In this document: one piece after another, positions 16,712 through 25,553 of the stretch
How the letters are laid out: every line of letters begins with the position of its first letter
How positions within the stretch are numbered: position 1 is the stretch's first letter
Origin: Chryseobacterium sp. FH1
GTDB taxonomy: Bacteria > Bacteroidota > Bacteroidia > Flavobacteriales > Weeksellaceae
DNA: 64,000 bases
Direction: 5' to 3'
NCBI RefSeq assembly: GCF_000735135.1
Contig: NZ_JPLZ01000004.1
Location: forward strand, 22,130 to 86,129
Program-made: the position numbers and the translations under genes
Notes under the pieces: model-generated
The model's database searches: none
Seen by the model: only the letters and a program-made list of their open reading frames with translations
What the model was told of the DNA's origin: nothing

Positions 16712-18799
16712 ATGTCAGACAGAAAATTGATCACCGCCGCATTGCCTTACGCAAACGGACCGGTTCATATAGGACATTTGGCGGGTGTTTACATTCCGGC
16801 AGACGTCTATGCAAGATTCCAAAGAAGATTGGGAAAAGACGTGGCTTTTATTTGCGGAAGCGATGAGCACGGGATTCCAATTACCATTCGTGCAAAAAAA
16901 GAAGGTGTAACCCCTCAAGATATTGTGGACAAATATCACGGCATCATCAAAAAATCTTTCAGCGATTTGGGAATTTCTTTTGATGAATATTCCAGAACAA
17001 CATCTCCGAAACATTACGACGTAAGTCAGGATTTTTTCAAAACACTATATAATAAGGACAAATTCACGGAAGAAATTTCTGAGCAATACTTTGACGAGCA
17101 AGCCAACGAGTTCTTGGCAGACCGCTACATCGTTGGAACTTGCCCAAATTGTGGTAATGTAAATGCTTACGGAGACCAATGTGAAAATTGTGGCTCTACC
17201 CTTTCTCCTTCAGAATTAATCAACCCACATTCTATGTTGAGTGGAAATGTTCCAATTCTGAAAGAAACCAAAAACTGGTATTTGCCTTTGAATGAGTACG
17301 AAGATTTCCTGAATTCTTGGATCATACAAGGCCACCACGACGATTGGAAAACCAATGTTTACGGACAAGTAAAATCTTGGCTAAACGATGGTCTAAAACC
17401 ACGGGCAATGACACGCGACCTCAACTGGGGCGTTCCAGTTCCATTGCCAAATGCGGAGGGAAAAGTGCTTTATGTTTGGTTCGATGCGCCAATTGGTTAC
17501 ATCTCTTTCACTCAGGAATGGGCGGAAAAAACCGGCAAAAACTGGAAAGACTACTGGCAAAGCCCAGAATCTGATTTAATTCACTTCATCGGAAAGGACA
17601 ATATTGTTTTCCATTGCATCATTTTTCCAGCGATGATGAAGGCGCACGGCGATTACATCATGCCAACCAACGTTCCAGCATTCGAATTTTTGAACCTTGA
17701 AAATGAAAAAATCTCAACTTCTCGCAATTGGGCAGTCTGGGCGCACGAATATGTAGAAGAATTTCCAGGACAGCAGGATGTTTTAAGATATGCATTGCTT
17801 TCGTCTGCGCCTGAAACTAAAGATAACAATTTCACATGGAAAGATTTCCAGACCAAAAACAATTCTGAATTGGTGGGAATTTTCGGTAACTTTATAAATA
17901 GAGTTGCGGTTTTGATCCATAAATATTACGATGGCGTAGTTCCTGCAGGAAATGAAAACGCAGAAGAATTAGTTGAAATCAAAAGAGCAGCGGCAGAAAT
18001 TGCACAATATCTAGAAAACTTCGAATTCCGAAATTCTTTGACCGCGTTGATGAACTTGGCTAGATTTGGAAATCAATATCTTCAGATTGAAGAACCTTGG
18101 AAAACCATTAAGGTTGATCCTGAAAAAGCAGCTCATTCGTTATTTGTTGGAGCCCAGATTGCGGTGGCTTTGGCTCAATTATCAGAACCGTTTATGCCTT
18201 TCAGTTCAGACAAATTATTGAAAATGTTCAATGTTGAAAAGCTGAATTGGGAAGATATTGAAACCAAAAATATCTTAATCGAAATCGGACATCAAATCAA
18301 TGAAGCGTCTCTTCTTTTCTCAAAAATCGAAGATTCAACAATAGAGTTCCAAATACAAAAATTAGAGAATACAAAAGAGGAAAACAAAAAGGCAATTGCG
18401 CTACAAACAGTTTCACAAGCTGAAGGTGCGGAAGCAGAAGCTCAAATTCCTAAAATTTTGTTGCCTGAAAAAGATCAAATTCAGTTCGATGATTTTATGA
18501 AAATCGATTTGAGAACTGCAACTATTCTTACCGCAGAAAAAGTAGAAAAAGCAGACAAGCTTTTAAAATTCACGGTTGATACCGGCGTTGATGTAAGAAC
18601 CGTAGTTTCCGGTGTTGCAGAGAGTTTCAAACCAGAGGAATTGATCGGAAAACAAGTGATGATTTTACTGAATCTCGCTCCAAGAAAAATCCGTGGCATT
18701 GAATCTCAAGGCATGTTCTTATTAACTACAAAATCAGATGGCAAATTGACTTTTGTAACGCCAGATGAGACTGTTGGAAATGGAATTGAAATAGGATAA
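16712..18799 (+). CDS. metG: methionyl-tRNA synthetase
   Basis: MetG charges tRNA-Met in the cytoplasm. The 695-residue protein has the class I HIGH motif at His19-His22 (PVHIGH), a zinc knuckle CPNCGNVNAYGDQCENC at about 147-163, and the KMSKS equivalent KISTS at 333-337. The anticodon-binding domain follows, then a C-terminal Trbp111-like tRNA-binding domain (about 593-695, DFMKIDLRTATI). This is the long, dimeric bacterial form. It is followed by a strong terminator and looks monocistronic. Confidence 0.97.
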   Translation: MSDRKLITAALPYANGPVHIGHLAGVYIPADVYARFQRRLGKDVAFICGSDEHGIPITIRAKKEGVTPQDIVDKYHGIIKKSFSDLGISFDEYSRTTSPKHYDVSQDFFKTLYNKDKFTEEISEQYFDEQANEFLADRYIVGTCPNCGNVNAYGDQCENCGSTLSPSELINPHSMLSGNVPILKETKNWYLPLNEYEDFLNSWIIQGHHDDWKTNVYGQVKSWLNDGLKPRAMTRDLNWGVPVPLPNAEGKVLYVWFDAPIGYISFTQEWAEKTGKNWKDYWQSPESDLIHFIGKDNIVFHCIIFPAMMKAHGDYIMPTNVPAFEFLNLENEKISTSRNWAVWAHEYVEEFPGQQDVLRYALLSSAPETKDNNFTWKDFQTKNNSELVGIFGNFINRVAVLIHKYYDGVVPAGNENAEELVEIKRAAAEIAQYLENFEFRNSLTALMNLARFGNQYLQIEEPWKTIKVDPEKAAHSLFVGAQIAVALAQLSEPFMPFSSDKLLKMFNVEKLNWEDIETKNILIEIGHQINEASLLFSKIEDSTIEFQIQKLENTKEENKKAIALQTVSQAEGAEAEAQIPKILLPEKDQIQFDDFMKIDLRTATILTAEKVEKADKLLKFTVDTGVDVRTVVSGVAESFKPEELIGKQVMILLNLAPRKIRGIESQGMFLLTTKSDGKLTFVTPDETVGNGIEIG

Positions 18800-18823
18800 T
18801 AATTAAAATTTTATTTAATATTC

Positions 18824-18862
18824 AAAAGATCTTTTAGTATTCATCTAAAAGATCTTTTTTTT
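18824..18862 (+). terminator. metG terminator
   Basis: AAAAGATCTTTTAG and CTAAAAGATCTTTT form a 14-bp stem with a 7-base loop, followed by a T-run. Confidence 0.85.
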
Positions 18863-18903
18863 CGCACAATTATTGCTGTCGTTTCCGAAATATCAAACAA
18901 TCT

Positions 18904-19755
18904 ATGCGAAATTTATATTTGTTAATTTTAATTTTCTTTATTTCTTGCGGAAAACAAGAAAATTATGATGAGGCAGTTTCTGTAGACGCTTCTCTGGTTT
19001 CAGTAATTGATGAAACCGAAGTAGATAAATCTCCACCTCCTCCAAATAGCATTTCAGAAAAAACTGCCTCTCCTCCATCCGAATCGCTAAAGACATCAAG
19101 CAAAATAATCAAGAACGGAAGAATAGAAATAGAAGTTGGAGATATTAATAAGTCTCAAAAAATCATTACAGAAAATCTTAAAAAAAATAACGCCTATAAG
19201 CAGGGAGAATTCTTCAGCAACAGCGAAGATCATGAAATGTTGAAAATGACGATCAGAGTTCCTAATCAGAATTTTGATAATCTTTTGCAATCTATGGATA
19301 AAGGTCTTGGAAATGTTATCTCAAAAAACGTAGGCACAGACGATGTTACAGAAGAGTACACCGATGTTTCCATCAGACTTGAGAACAAACTGACTTACTT
19401 AGAAAAATACCGCGATCTTCTTAAAAAAAGCAATTCGACAAAAGACATTCTCGAAATCCAGGAGAATATTCGCGCACTGGAAGAGGAAATAGAATCGTCA
19501 AAGGGAAGATTAAAGTTCATTGATGATAAGGTAAAATACAGCACAATTGAACTCACATTAATAAAAAACAAACCGAGAGATTCCGTGACTTCAAAGATTG
19601 GATTTGGGAGTCAATTTGCAGATTCAGTTGCAGCTGGATGGAATAATTTTATAGGATTTTTGCTTGGATTGATTTCTTACTGGCCATTTTTATTGATCAT
19701 TCCGACAATTATATTTGCAGTTAGAAAATGGCGAAAACGAAAAAATAAAGCTTAG
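18904..19755 (+). CDS. DUF4349 domain lipoprotein
   Basis: The 283-residue protein has signal peptide II (Cys16 in FFISCGKQ) and a proline/serine-rich linker. The DUF4349 domain follows (about 65-235), with KIIKNGRIEIEVGD, a coiled coil around LEEEIESSKGRLKFIDDKVKYSTIEL and a C-terminal membrane segment (about 250-272, GFLLGLISYWPFLLIIPTII). It therefore appears anchored at both ends of the periplasmic domain. Function of the family is unknown. It stands alone between a terminator and convergent efflux genes. Confidence 0.85.
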   Translation: MRNLYLLILIFFISCGKQENYDEAVSVDASLVSVIDETEVDKSPPPPNSISEKTASPPSESLKTSSKIIKNGRIEIEVGDINKSQKIITENLKKNNAYKQGEFFSNSEDHEMLKMTIRVPNQNFDNLLQSMDKGLGNVISKNVGTDDVTEEYTDVSIRLENKLTYLEKYRDLLKKSNSTKDILEIQENIRALEEEIESSKGRLKFIDDKVKYSTIELTLIKNKPRDSVTSKIGFGSQFADSVAAGWNNFIGFLLGLISYWPFLLIIPTIIFAVRKWRKRKNKA

Positions 19756-19822
19756 TATTAATGAAAAGCAAAGCCCCGCTTTGAAAACAAAACGAGACTT
19801 TACGGGTAAAAACAAGGTTTCT

Positions 19823-21412
19823 TTATAAGGCCGGACCAGTGGCGCCTTTGAGGTCTTCCTCTAATTTCTTTCTTTCACGCGCTCTGCGTCTGGCGATGAC
19901 CGATTTTCCATTGAGGATTCTGATGACTTTTAAATACTCAGTGCGTTTTCCGAAATGATGGGTGATCACGTAGAGCATTATTCCAAAACCGGCAATGATG
20001 ACGTAGCCAAATATCTTTTTGTTGGCGGAGATAATGGCGTTGAGCTGAATGGTTTTCATATTGGTGGTAATGGTTTGTGGCGTGATGGTCATTCCGTCCA
20101 TATAGACTGCCAAATCTCCTAAACTGACGATTTGAAATTGATACTGAAACCACGAAAACAAGGCTGAGAAAAATCCTACCGCAAGAAATGTTCGCCATAC
20201 CAAAACCAGTCCGATGGCGGCCAGCATTTCGTTGAGTTCCAATTTGTCTAACGTGTAATACCAAACCGAGATAAAGAGCGAACACATTCCGTAGCCTTTC
20301 AAAAACATCGGTAAGTACCAGCTTTCATAATTGAATTCCAGCACCATCGAAAAGTACATAATGATAGCATAAGCCGTCATTGAAGCAAAGCCTGAAAAGA
20401 TGAACATTTTGAGCGGTCTTTCTTTTTTAAACCAAAATACAGCGATGACTCCGGCTAGTAATAATCCTGGCGTCATCATGACATTCAGTTTTGCATTCGT
20501 CAATTGGTCGTAGCCCAAAACTCCTACAGAATAGATGTTTTGAAGCGACGTTGTTCCCAAAAACATTCCCAGCCAAAGTAGCATAAACAGTCCGTTCAGC
20601 ACATTGCTTTTGGTAAAAATATGAAATGAAATATACGGTCTTTTCAAAGTCAGCTGTCGGATGGCCAATAAAGCGAAACTCACAAATGCAGCGATGCTTG
20701 CGTTGATGATGTTTTTTGAAATGAGCCAATCCTGCTGTTTCCCAAACGAAAATACGTACGCCGAAAACATAAACGTTGACACAAAAAGAATGATGCTGAG
20801 CCAATCGATGTAATGCAACGGAACTTTTAAGGCAAAATATTTATCGTGCATCAAAACCCAACACAATAATGCCAGGACGAAACACAACACCGCTGCCAAA
20901 ATAAAGAACTGCTGAAAGTTTTTAAGTATCGAAACTTCCACTGCATAATACGCGGAGACCTGATTTAATATTAAAACAAATGTGTAGAAAACGCCGTAAA
21001 AAATCCCACGTCCGCCCAGCATTGCCATTAAAGGTAAAAATAATTCAATAGTAATCATCATTTTTAAAAATCCGATAACCAAAGAGGTCATTACAATCAC
21101 CATCGGTTCGAAAGTGGTGGCGTTGATATAACTTAGTGCACCGAGAAGCACCAATAACATCACTATTTTATCACGGACTTTGAACCGCATTTTCATTCTT
21201 AAAACCACAGGCATACACGCTCCCATCCCAATGGTGGTGGCATAGTTTGCCCACAGAAAATATTCCTGCATCACACCGGTTCCGCCCACCATAAAACTGA
21301 TGTTTCCGGTGTAAACGCCTCCCAACGGCATCACCACGATAAGCAGTAAAACCATTATCAGAAGCTGTACGGGTTTCGGAACCCAATCGCTGAAAAGACC
21401 TTTGTTGTACAT
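19823..21412 (-). CDS. MFS-type exporter, inner membrane part of a tripartite pump
   Basis: The 529-residue protein has about 14 hydrophobic segments, the topology of DHA2-type drug exporters such as EmrB. It is the last gene of a set encoding TolC (23000), HlyD/EmrA-type adaptor (21510) and this pump, all on the minus strand behind an AraC regulator, so a three-part export system across both membranes is inferred. The substrate is unknown. The early segment GGVYTGNISFMVGGTGVMQEY and the short basic tail RRRARERKKLEEDLKG are typical of the Bacteroidota form. Confidence 0.85.
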   Translation of the reverse strand: MYNKGLFSDWVPKPVQLLIMVLLLIVVMPLGGVYTGNISFMVGGTGVMQEYFLWANYATTIGMGACMPVVLRMKMRFKVRDKIVMLLVLLGALSYINATTFEPMVIVMTSLVIGFLKMMITIELFLPLMAMLGGRGIFYGVFYTFVLILNQVSAYYAVEVSILKNFQQFFILAAVLCFVLALLCWVLMHDKYFALKVPLHYIDWLSIILFVSTFMFSAYVFSFGKQQDWLISKNIINASIAAFVSFALLAIRQLTLKRPYISFHIFTKSNVLNGLFMLLWLGMFLGTTSLQNIYSVGVLGYDQLTNAKLNVMMTPGLLLAGVIAVFWFKKERPLKMFIFSGFASMTAYAIIMYFSMVLEFNYESWYLPMFLKGYGMCSLFISVWYYTLDKLELNEMLAAIGLVLVWRTFLAVGFFSALFSWFQYQFQIVSLGDLAVYMDGMTITPQTITTNMKTIQLNAIISANKKIFGYVIIAGFGIMLYVITHHFGKRTEYLKVIRILNGKSVIARRRARERKKLEEDLKGATGPAL

Positions 21413-21430
21413 AATTTTTTTTTAAGACTT

Positions 21431-21519
21431 AGAGATAATAGACCGATAGATGATAGATAAGGGTTCTTAAAAACTTTGTCTGTAACTCTATTATCTATTC
21501 GTCGATTCTCTATCTGTCT
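21431..21519. repeat. imperfect inverted repeat between the exporter genes
   Basis: The left half (AGAGATAATAGACCGATAGA, then TGATAGATAA, 21431-21460) pairs imperfectly with the right half (TTATCTATTCGTCGATTCTC then TATCTGTCT, 21491-21519). It fills the gap between the HlyD and MFS genes. Confidence 0.55.
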
Positions 21520-22652
21520 GCATTTAAAGAAACATTCATATTCATTCCCGCGCTCAGTTTCGCCACGTCTTCTTTTTTGTTGGCATCTGTAAACTCAATT
21601 CTTACGGGAATTCTCTGTTGTACTTTGATGAAGTTACCGGTTGAGTTGTCCGTCGGAACACTTGAATATCTTGAACCTGTTGCTGCGGAAACTGCGGTGA
21701 CTTTTCCTTCAAACTGTTTTCCGCCTAAGGCATCGGCAGTCATCATTAATTTTTCACCTATTTTAATATTTGGCATCTGGCTTTCAAGGAAATTGGCAGT
21801 TACCCATTTTTGATTGTTTAAAACGATGGTGGCAACTTGCTGTCCGGGTTGAATTAACTGTCCTTCAGAAATCGTTCTTCTTCCCATCACACCATCGTAA
21901 GGCGCAGTGATAACGGTATAGGAAAGATTGATTTTCGCCATATCCAAAGCGGCTTTTGTTCTTTTGATTTCTGCATCGTTGATGCCTAATTTGCTTTTCA
22001 CTTCGGTTGTCGAAAGGTTGGCCGACTGTTTCTGATTGACCAACGTTTCGTAGGCTGCTTTTTGCGCATCGTATTCGGTTTTGGCCTGGTCAAATTGCTG
22101 TCTCGTCACCGCTTCTGCCGCCAAAAGGTTTTTGTATCGGCCTAAATTCTGTTCGGCGTTCCACAATCTTGCTTTTGCTCCGGCGATGTTGGATTCCATC
22201 ACGCTGACGTTGTTGGAAACGGTATTGATTGAAGAACCTGTAGCCGAACGTTGAGCCAATGCGTTTTGATACGCTGCTTCCGCCTGTCCGAGTTGCGTGA
22301 TGATTTCACGGTCATCCAAAATGGCCAACGTATCGCCTTTTTTCACCTGCTGATGTTCGATGAATTTTATTTCCTTAATATAAGCCGAAACTCTTGTGTT
22401 GATTGGATTGATAAATTCCTCCACCTGAGCCGCTTCCGTATAGGTTTTGTCACCGATGTGAAAGTACTGACGAATCAGCCAAAACAATCCGAAACCTATC
22501 ACTGCAAAAACGATAACGTTTGAAATGATGGCTCTGATTTTATTCTTTCTGTTTTGTTTCTTCTTAGCTTCAGCGCTTGATACCACAGGTTTTACCGGCG
22601 CTTGTGGTTGTGTATTTTGAGTATTTTGAGTATTTTGTTCCTTGTTTTCCAT
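21510..22652 (-). CDS. HlyD/EmrA-family membrane fusion protein
   Basis: This periplasmic adaptor bridges the inner membrane exporter and TolC. From the ATG at 22652 it has 380 residues: a short cytoplasmic N-terminus, one membrane anchor (AIISNVIVFAVIGFGLFWLI, about 45-65), a biotinyl-lipoyl half (VSAYIKEIKFIEHQQVKKGD), a long coiled-coil hairpin, and the second lipoyl half with ITAPYDGVMGRRTISEGQ. The ATG at 22745 adds 31 residues without a matching family feature and is rejected. The N-terminus includes three tandem QNT units encoded by a 9-base repeat. Confidence 0.9.
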   Translation of the reverse strand: MENKEQNTQNTQNTQPQAPVKPVVSSAEAKKKQNRKNKIRAIISNVIVFAVIGFGLFWLIRQYFHIGDKTYTEAAQVEEFINPINTRVSAYIKEIKFIEHQQVKKGDTLAILDDREIITQLGQAEAAYQNALAQRSATGSSINTVSNNVSVMESNIAGAKARLWNAEQNLGRYKNLLAAEAVTRQQFDQAKTEYDAQKAAYETLVNQKQSANLSTTEVKSKLGINDAEIKRTKAALDMAKINLSYTVITAPYDGVMGRRTISEGQLIQPGQQVATIVLNNQKWVTANFLESQMPNIKIGEKLMMTADALGGKQFEGKVTAVSAATGSRYSSVPTDNSTGNFIKVQQRIPVRIEFTDANKKEDVAKLSAGMNMNVSLNADR

Positions 22653-22885
22653 TGTTTTTATATTTTTTTGAACATAAAGTTCAGAGAGGTTTTTTTTTAT
22701 AAATGTTTTAAGTTCGCAATGCCGTTTTAAACGCAAAGACTTCATTTGAAACCGCTAAATTTTAATAGTGCAAAGGCAAATAAATTTGCTTCGCGAAGCT
22801 TATGTACAAGCTTAGTAAAATCAACTTGTTGAATTTATGTTTATTTATTTTTTTTCTATTACTACTTTTAGTCATTTAAAAATTG

Positions 22886-22986
22886 GTCAAAATTATTTCC
22901 CCAGCCCTAAAGGGAGTAATTTTGACTCATTTTCAAGAGAATTTTTCCTCCCTTTAATGTTGGGGCGAAGAAAAATTCTTTGAAAA
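22886..22986. repeat. two-hairpin repeat with complementary loops, copy 1
   Basis: Hairpin 1 has stem GTCAAAATTA/TAATTTTGAC and loop TTTCCCCAGCCCTAAAGGGAG. Hairpin 2 has stem TTTTCAAGAGAATTTTTC/GAAAAATTCTTTGAAAA and loop CTCCCTTTAATGTTGGGGCGAA. The two loops are close to reverse complements. Related elements are at 46098-46183 and, as half a unit, at 40256-40285. Confidence 0.75.
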
Positions 22987-22999
22987 TTTACATTTGAAA

Positions 23000-24310
23000 T
23001 CAAAGTGTTCCAGTCGACTTCAGTAAATTATAATATTGATACAGCACATTGATTTCCGCATTCGCAAAGTCCAGTTCAGATTGTAGTTTCTGGTTTTGCG
23101 CATCAATCATTTCTGCCTGTACCGCCAATTGATTGAGGTATTTCGCTTCGGTGATTTTATAGTTTTCTTCCGCCAGCCTTTTCGCATCATTTAAAATATC
23201 GGCCTGCTGAATTGCTTCCTGATATTTTACATACGAAGCATTAACATTCATATCAATATTCTGTTGGGTCAAAGTCAAAGCGTCATTAGCCTGCATTTTC
23301 TGGAATTCGCCCAGCTTTACTTTTTCTTTGGTTTTATACAGATTATCGATGTTGTAGCTTAAAGAAATTCCACCTTGCCAACCGCTCGCATACATATCCA
23401 ATACAGGATTTCTATTGGTAATCGGTCTTTGCAGACTGTACCCACCGAAACCGGAAAGCGTGGGCATCCTGTCGGTTTTGATGATTTCAATATTTTTGTC
23501 GGCAACACCAATGTTGGTTTGTGCAGATTTCAATTGTGGATTGCTGTCGTGAGCGAGATTTAAATAATAATCCATCCCTATTCCTGATTCTTTATTTTCC
23601 AAATTTTCAACCGGAATAATTTCGGTATCGGCTGGCAATCCTAAACCGATATTTAAATTGTAATTGAGGATTTTTCTGTTGTTGGCTAAAGTCAGAATGC
23701 TTTGGTCAAGATTTTTAATCGCCAGTTCACCACGGATGACTTCATTTCTCGTTACCATTCCCTGTTTGTAAAAATCGTTGATGTTCTTCAAACGTTGCTG
23801 AGCCAGTTTTTTATTATTATCAAAAACCGATTGTTGATTGATGATTTTATAAACATCCAGATAATTAGAAATCACTAAAAATTTCACGTCCTGCTGATTC
23901 TTTTCTAAATCCAGTTCAGAAAGCTGTTCGCGAAGTCCCGCCAGTTCAATCGATTTATTGACCAATCCACCTTTGAAAATCAATTGAGTTGCCTGCACAC
24001 CATACGTACTTCCGTAATGAGGCATCGGAATCGCGGTTGAGTTTGAGAAATCTTTGTCGATTGCCACCACATTTCCCAAATAAAATTGAGTTGTAGAAGC
24101 TGTGATGGAAGGGAGTTTCTGAAGTTTGGTGATATCGATCTGCTGTTTGGCAATATTGATATTCTGTGCCGAAACTTTCAATTGGTAGTGGTTTTGAAGC
24201 GCAAGTTCGGCAACTTCATTTGCTGTCATCTGTTTTATTTCTTGTGAAAAAAACAGCGCAGGAAAGATAGCCATCACGAGTGACAGTGCTGTTTTTATAT
24301 TCTTTGTCAT
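23000..24310 (-). CDS. TolC-family outer membrane efflux protein
   Basis: The 436-residue protein has a signal peptide (ending FFS before QEIKQM) and two internal OEP repeats of long helices (about 30-215 and 235-430). It contains the typical NYLDVYKIINQQSVFDNNKKLA and ALTLTQQNIDMNVNASYVKY stretches. It forms the outer membrane channel of the exporter whose adaptor and pump follow. A strong promoter (24331-24360) and a palindrome lie directly upstream, so the three-gene unit starts here. Confidence 0.9.
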   Translation of the reverse strand: MTKNIKTALSLVMAIFPALFFSQEIKQMTANEVAELALQNHYQLKVSAQNINIAKQQIDITKLQKLPSITASTTQFYLGNVVAIDKDFSNSTAIPMPHYGSTYGVQATQLIFKGGLVNKSIELAGLREQLSELDLEKNQQDVKFLVISNYLDVYKIINQQSVFDNNKKLAQQRLKNINDFYKQGMVTRNEVIRGELAIKNLDQSILTLANNRKILNYNLNIGLGLPADTEIIPVENLENKESGIGMDYYLNLAHDSNPQLKSAQTNIGVADKNIEIIKTDRMPTLSGFGGYSLQRPITNRNPVLDMYASGWQGGISLSYNIDNLYKTKEKVKLGEFQKMQANDALTLTQQNIDMNVNASYVKYQEAIQQADILNDAKRLAEENYKITEAKYLNQLAVQAEMIDAQNQKLQSELDFANAEINVLYQYYNLLKSTGTL

Positions 24311-24330
24311 TTTACCTTGTTTTACGTAGC

Positions 24331-24360
24331 AAAGTTACGACGGATGCAATATCAAACAAA
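24331..24360 (-). promoter_or_regulatory. promoter of the TolC-HlyD-MFS unit
   Basis: Minus strand: TTG (24360-24358), 19-base spacer, then TAACTTTG (24338-24331), a full match to the Bacteroidota -33/-7 pattern. The start codon is 20 bases further. Confidence 0.8.
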
Positions 24361-24367
24361 TGTTTGA
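24353..24367. promoter_or_regulatory. possible operator TCAAACA-A-TGTTTGA
   Basis: A perfect 7-bp inverted repeat around one base that overlaps the -33 box of the exporter promoter, well placed to control it. The neighbouring AraC protein is one candidate binder. Confidence 0.5.
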
Positions 24368-24398
24368 GATTTGGAAAAAGATGTTCAAATGTAGGATT

Positions 24399-25244
24399 TT
24401 AGCCTTCGAACTGATTTCGGTATTGAGAAGGACTTACTTCCAAATGTTTTTTAAAAAAGTGGGAAAACGAATACTGGTCGCTGAAACCAAGAATTGTAGA
24501 AATCTCTGAAACTGGCTTTTTAGAAGAGTTTAATAACACTTTTGCCTCATTGATTACAATTAGAGCAATAATCTGACTCGCTGACTTTTCCGTAATAGTT
24601 TTGACGACTGACGAAAGATGTCTGGTTGTAATCGACTGTCGTTCGGCGTAGAACTCTACCGTTCTGTCATTATGATGATGAGAAGCCAAATCATTGAGAA
24701 AAACGAAAACAATCTCCTCCTGTCTCGACATCTGATTCATCGAATTGCTGTCCTCGCTGGATATAATTCCAGCCATCTGGTAACAGAAAACCGAGAAGAG
24801 ATGTTCCACCATTTCCTTTTTATAAGTCATTTCAGTCTGAGAATCGAGAATATATTTTAAAAAGTTTACGCTTTTCCAAACCATATCCATATCATCCTGA
24901 TGAAAAGGAACGCCCACATTCATCTGCTGACGGAAATATCGGTACGTTATTAACCGATTAAATTTCAAAGACAAAGCGGAAATAAATTCCCGTTTGTAAG
25001 AAACCATCCTCGACTGGAAATCGTCACTTACAGAAATGAGTTCGTAAACGGTCTGCGGATCGGTCACCATAAACATATTGGCCGACAGTTCGAGGTCGCT
25101 GAAATGCTGTCGCAGTTTGATACAACCGCTTCTAATAAAGATAAAAGCAGGGTTATCGGGACGGAAAGGTTTGTCGGCAGAGATTCTTTCAAAAATATTA
25201 TGTTGCGTAAAAATCTCAACCCCGAATTTTTCTAAAGCGGACAT
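24399..25244 (-). CDS. AraC-family transcriptional regulator
   Basis: The 281-residue protein has an N-terminal cupin-like sensing domain (about 1-150) and a C-terminal double helix-turn-helix (about 180-278). The end VSEISTILGFSDQYSFSHFFKKHLEVSPSQYR is the classic second AraC motif (read as two joined parts). It lies 88 bases before the TolC-HlyD-MFS unit on the same strand and probably controls that exporter in response to its substrate. The start codon lies only 4 bases after a TAAATTTG box, so the mRNA may be leaderless. Confidence 0.9.
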   Translation of the reverse strand: MSALEKFGVEIFTQHNIFERISADKPFRPDNPAFIFIRSGCIKLRQHFSDLELSANMFMVTDPQTVYELISVSDDFQSRMVSYKREFISALSLKFNRLITYRYFRQQMNVGVPFHQDDMDMVWKSVNFLKYILDSQTEMTYKKEMVEHLFSVFCYQMAGIISSEDSNSMNQMSRQEEIVFVFLNDLASHHHNDRTVEFYAERQSITTRHLSSVVKTITEKSASQIIALIVINEAKVLLNSSKKPVSEISTILGFSDQYSFSHFFKKHLEVSPSQYRNQFEG

Positions 25245-25248
25245 AAGG

Positions 25249-25256
25249 CAAATTTA
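25249..25256 (-). promoter_or_regulatory. -7 box right before the AraC gene
   Basis: TAAATTTG on the minus strand, 4 bases before the ATG. No good -33 TTG is visible. Confidence 0.5.
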
Positions 25257-25377
25257 GTGTTTTGTGGAGTTATGGCTGATTTTTAAACGCAAAGCACGCA
25301 AATATTTTTTGGTAAAAGTGACTGCTTTTAAGATTCGCAAAGACGTTAGAACTCATCAAAGATTCTTAAAAACGAAA

Positions 25378-25403
25378 AACCTCAGAGAAAATGTTCTGAG
25401 GTT
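25378..25403 (-). terminator. terminator after the AIM24-like gene
   Basis: AACCTCAGA and TCTGAGGTT form a 9-bp stem with an 8-base loop. On the minus strand TTTCGTTTTTAAG follows. It also has a T-run on the plus strand. Confidence 0.7.
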
Positions 25404-25411
25404 TTTGGACA

Positions 25412-25506
25412 TTCATAGCCCCGATAGTAACGGTTACCCCACAGCAAGCCTTGGGAAAAGCTTTGGCGCGAGGAGTAATAGTGGATAGCGGGAAACAGCT
25501 CCTAAA
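25412..25506 (-). repeat. dispersed 3'-region repeat, copy 2
   Basis: About 95 bases, almost identical to 6993-7087 in the core ACCCCACAGCAAGCCTTGGG and AAAAGCTTTGGCGCGAGGAG. It lies between the AIM24-like stop codon and its terminator, so it would be in that gene's 3' untranslated region. A second AGCTCCTAAA word follows at 25541. Confidence 0.8.
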
Positions 25507-25553
25507 CAAAAATTAAGCAAACTGTTCGACGGAGTCAAATAGCTCCTAAAAAT

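Noticed and set aside
22621..22650. Tandem 9-base repeats (QNT codons) as a possible phase-variable tract
   Set aside because: The unit is a multiple of three inside the coding region, so changes would not switch the frame. It only lengthens a flexible N-terminus.
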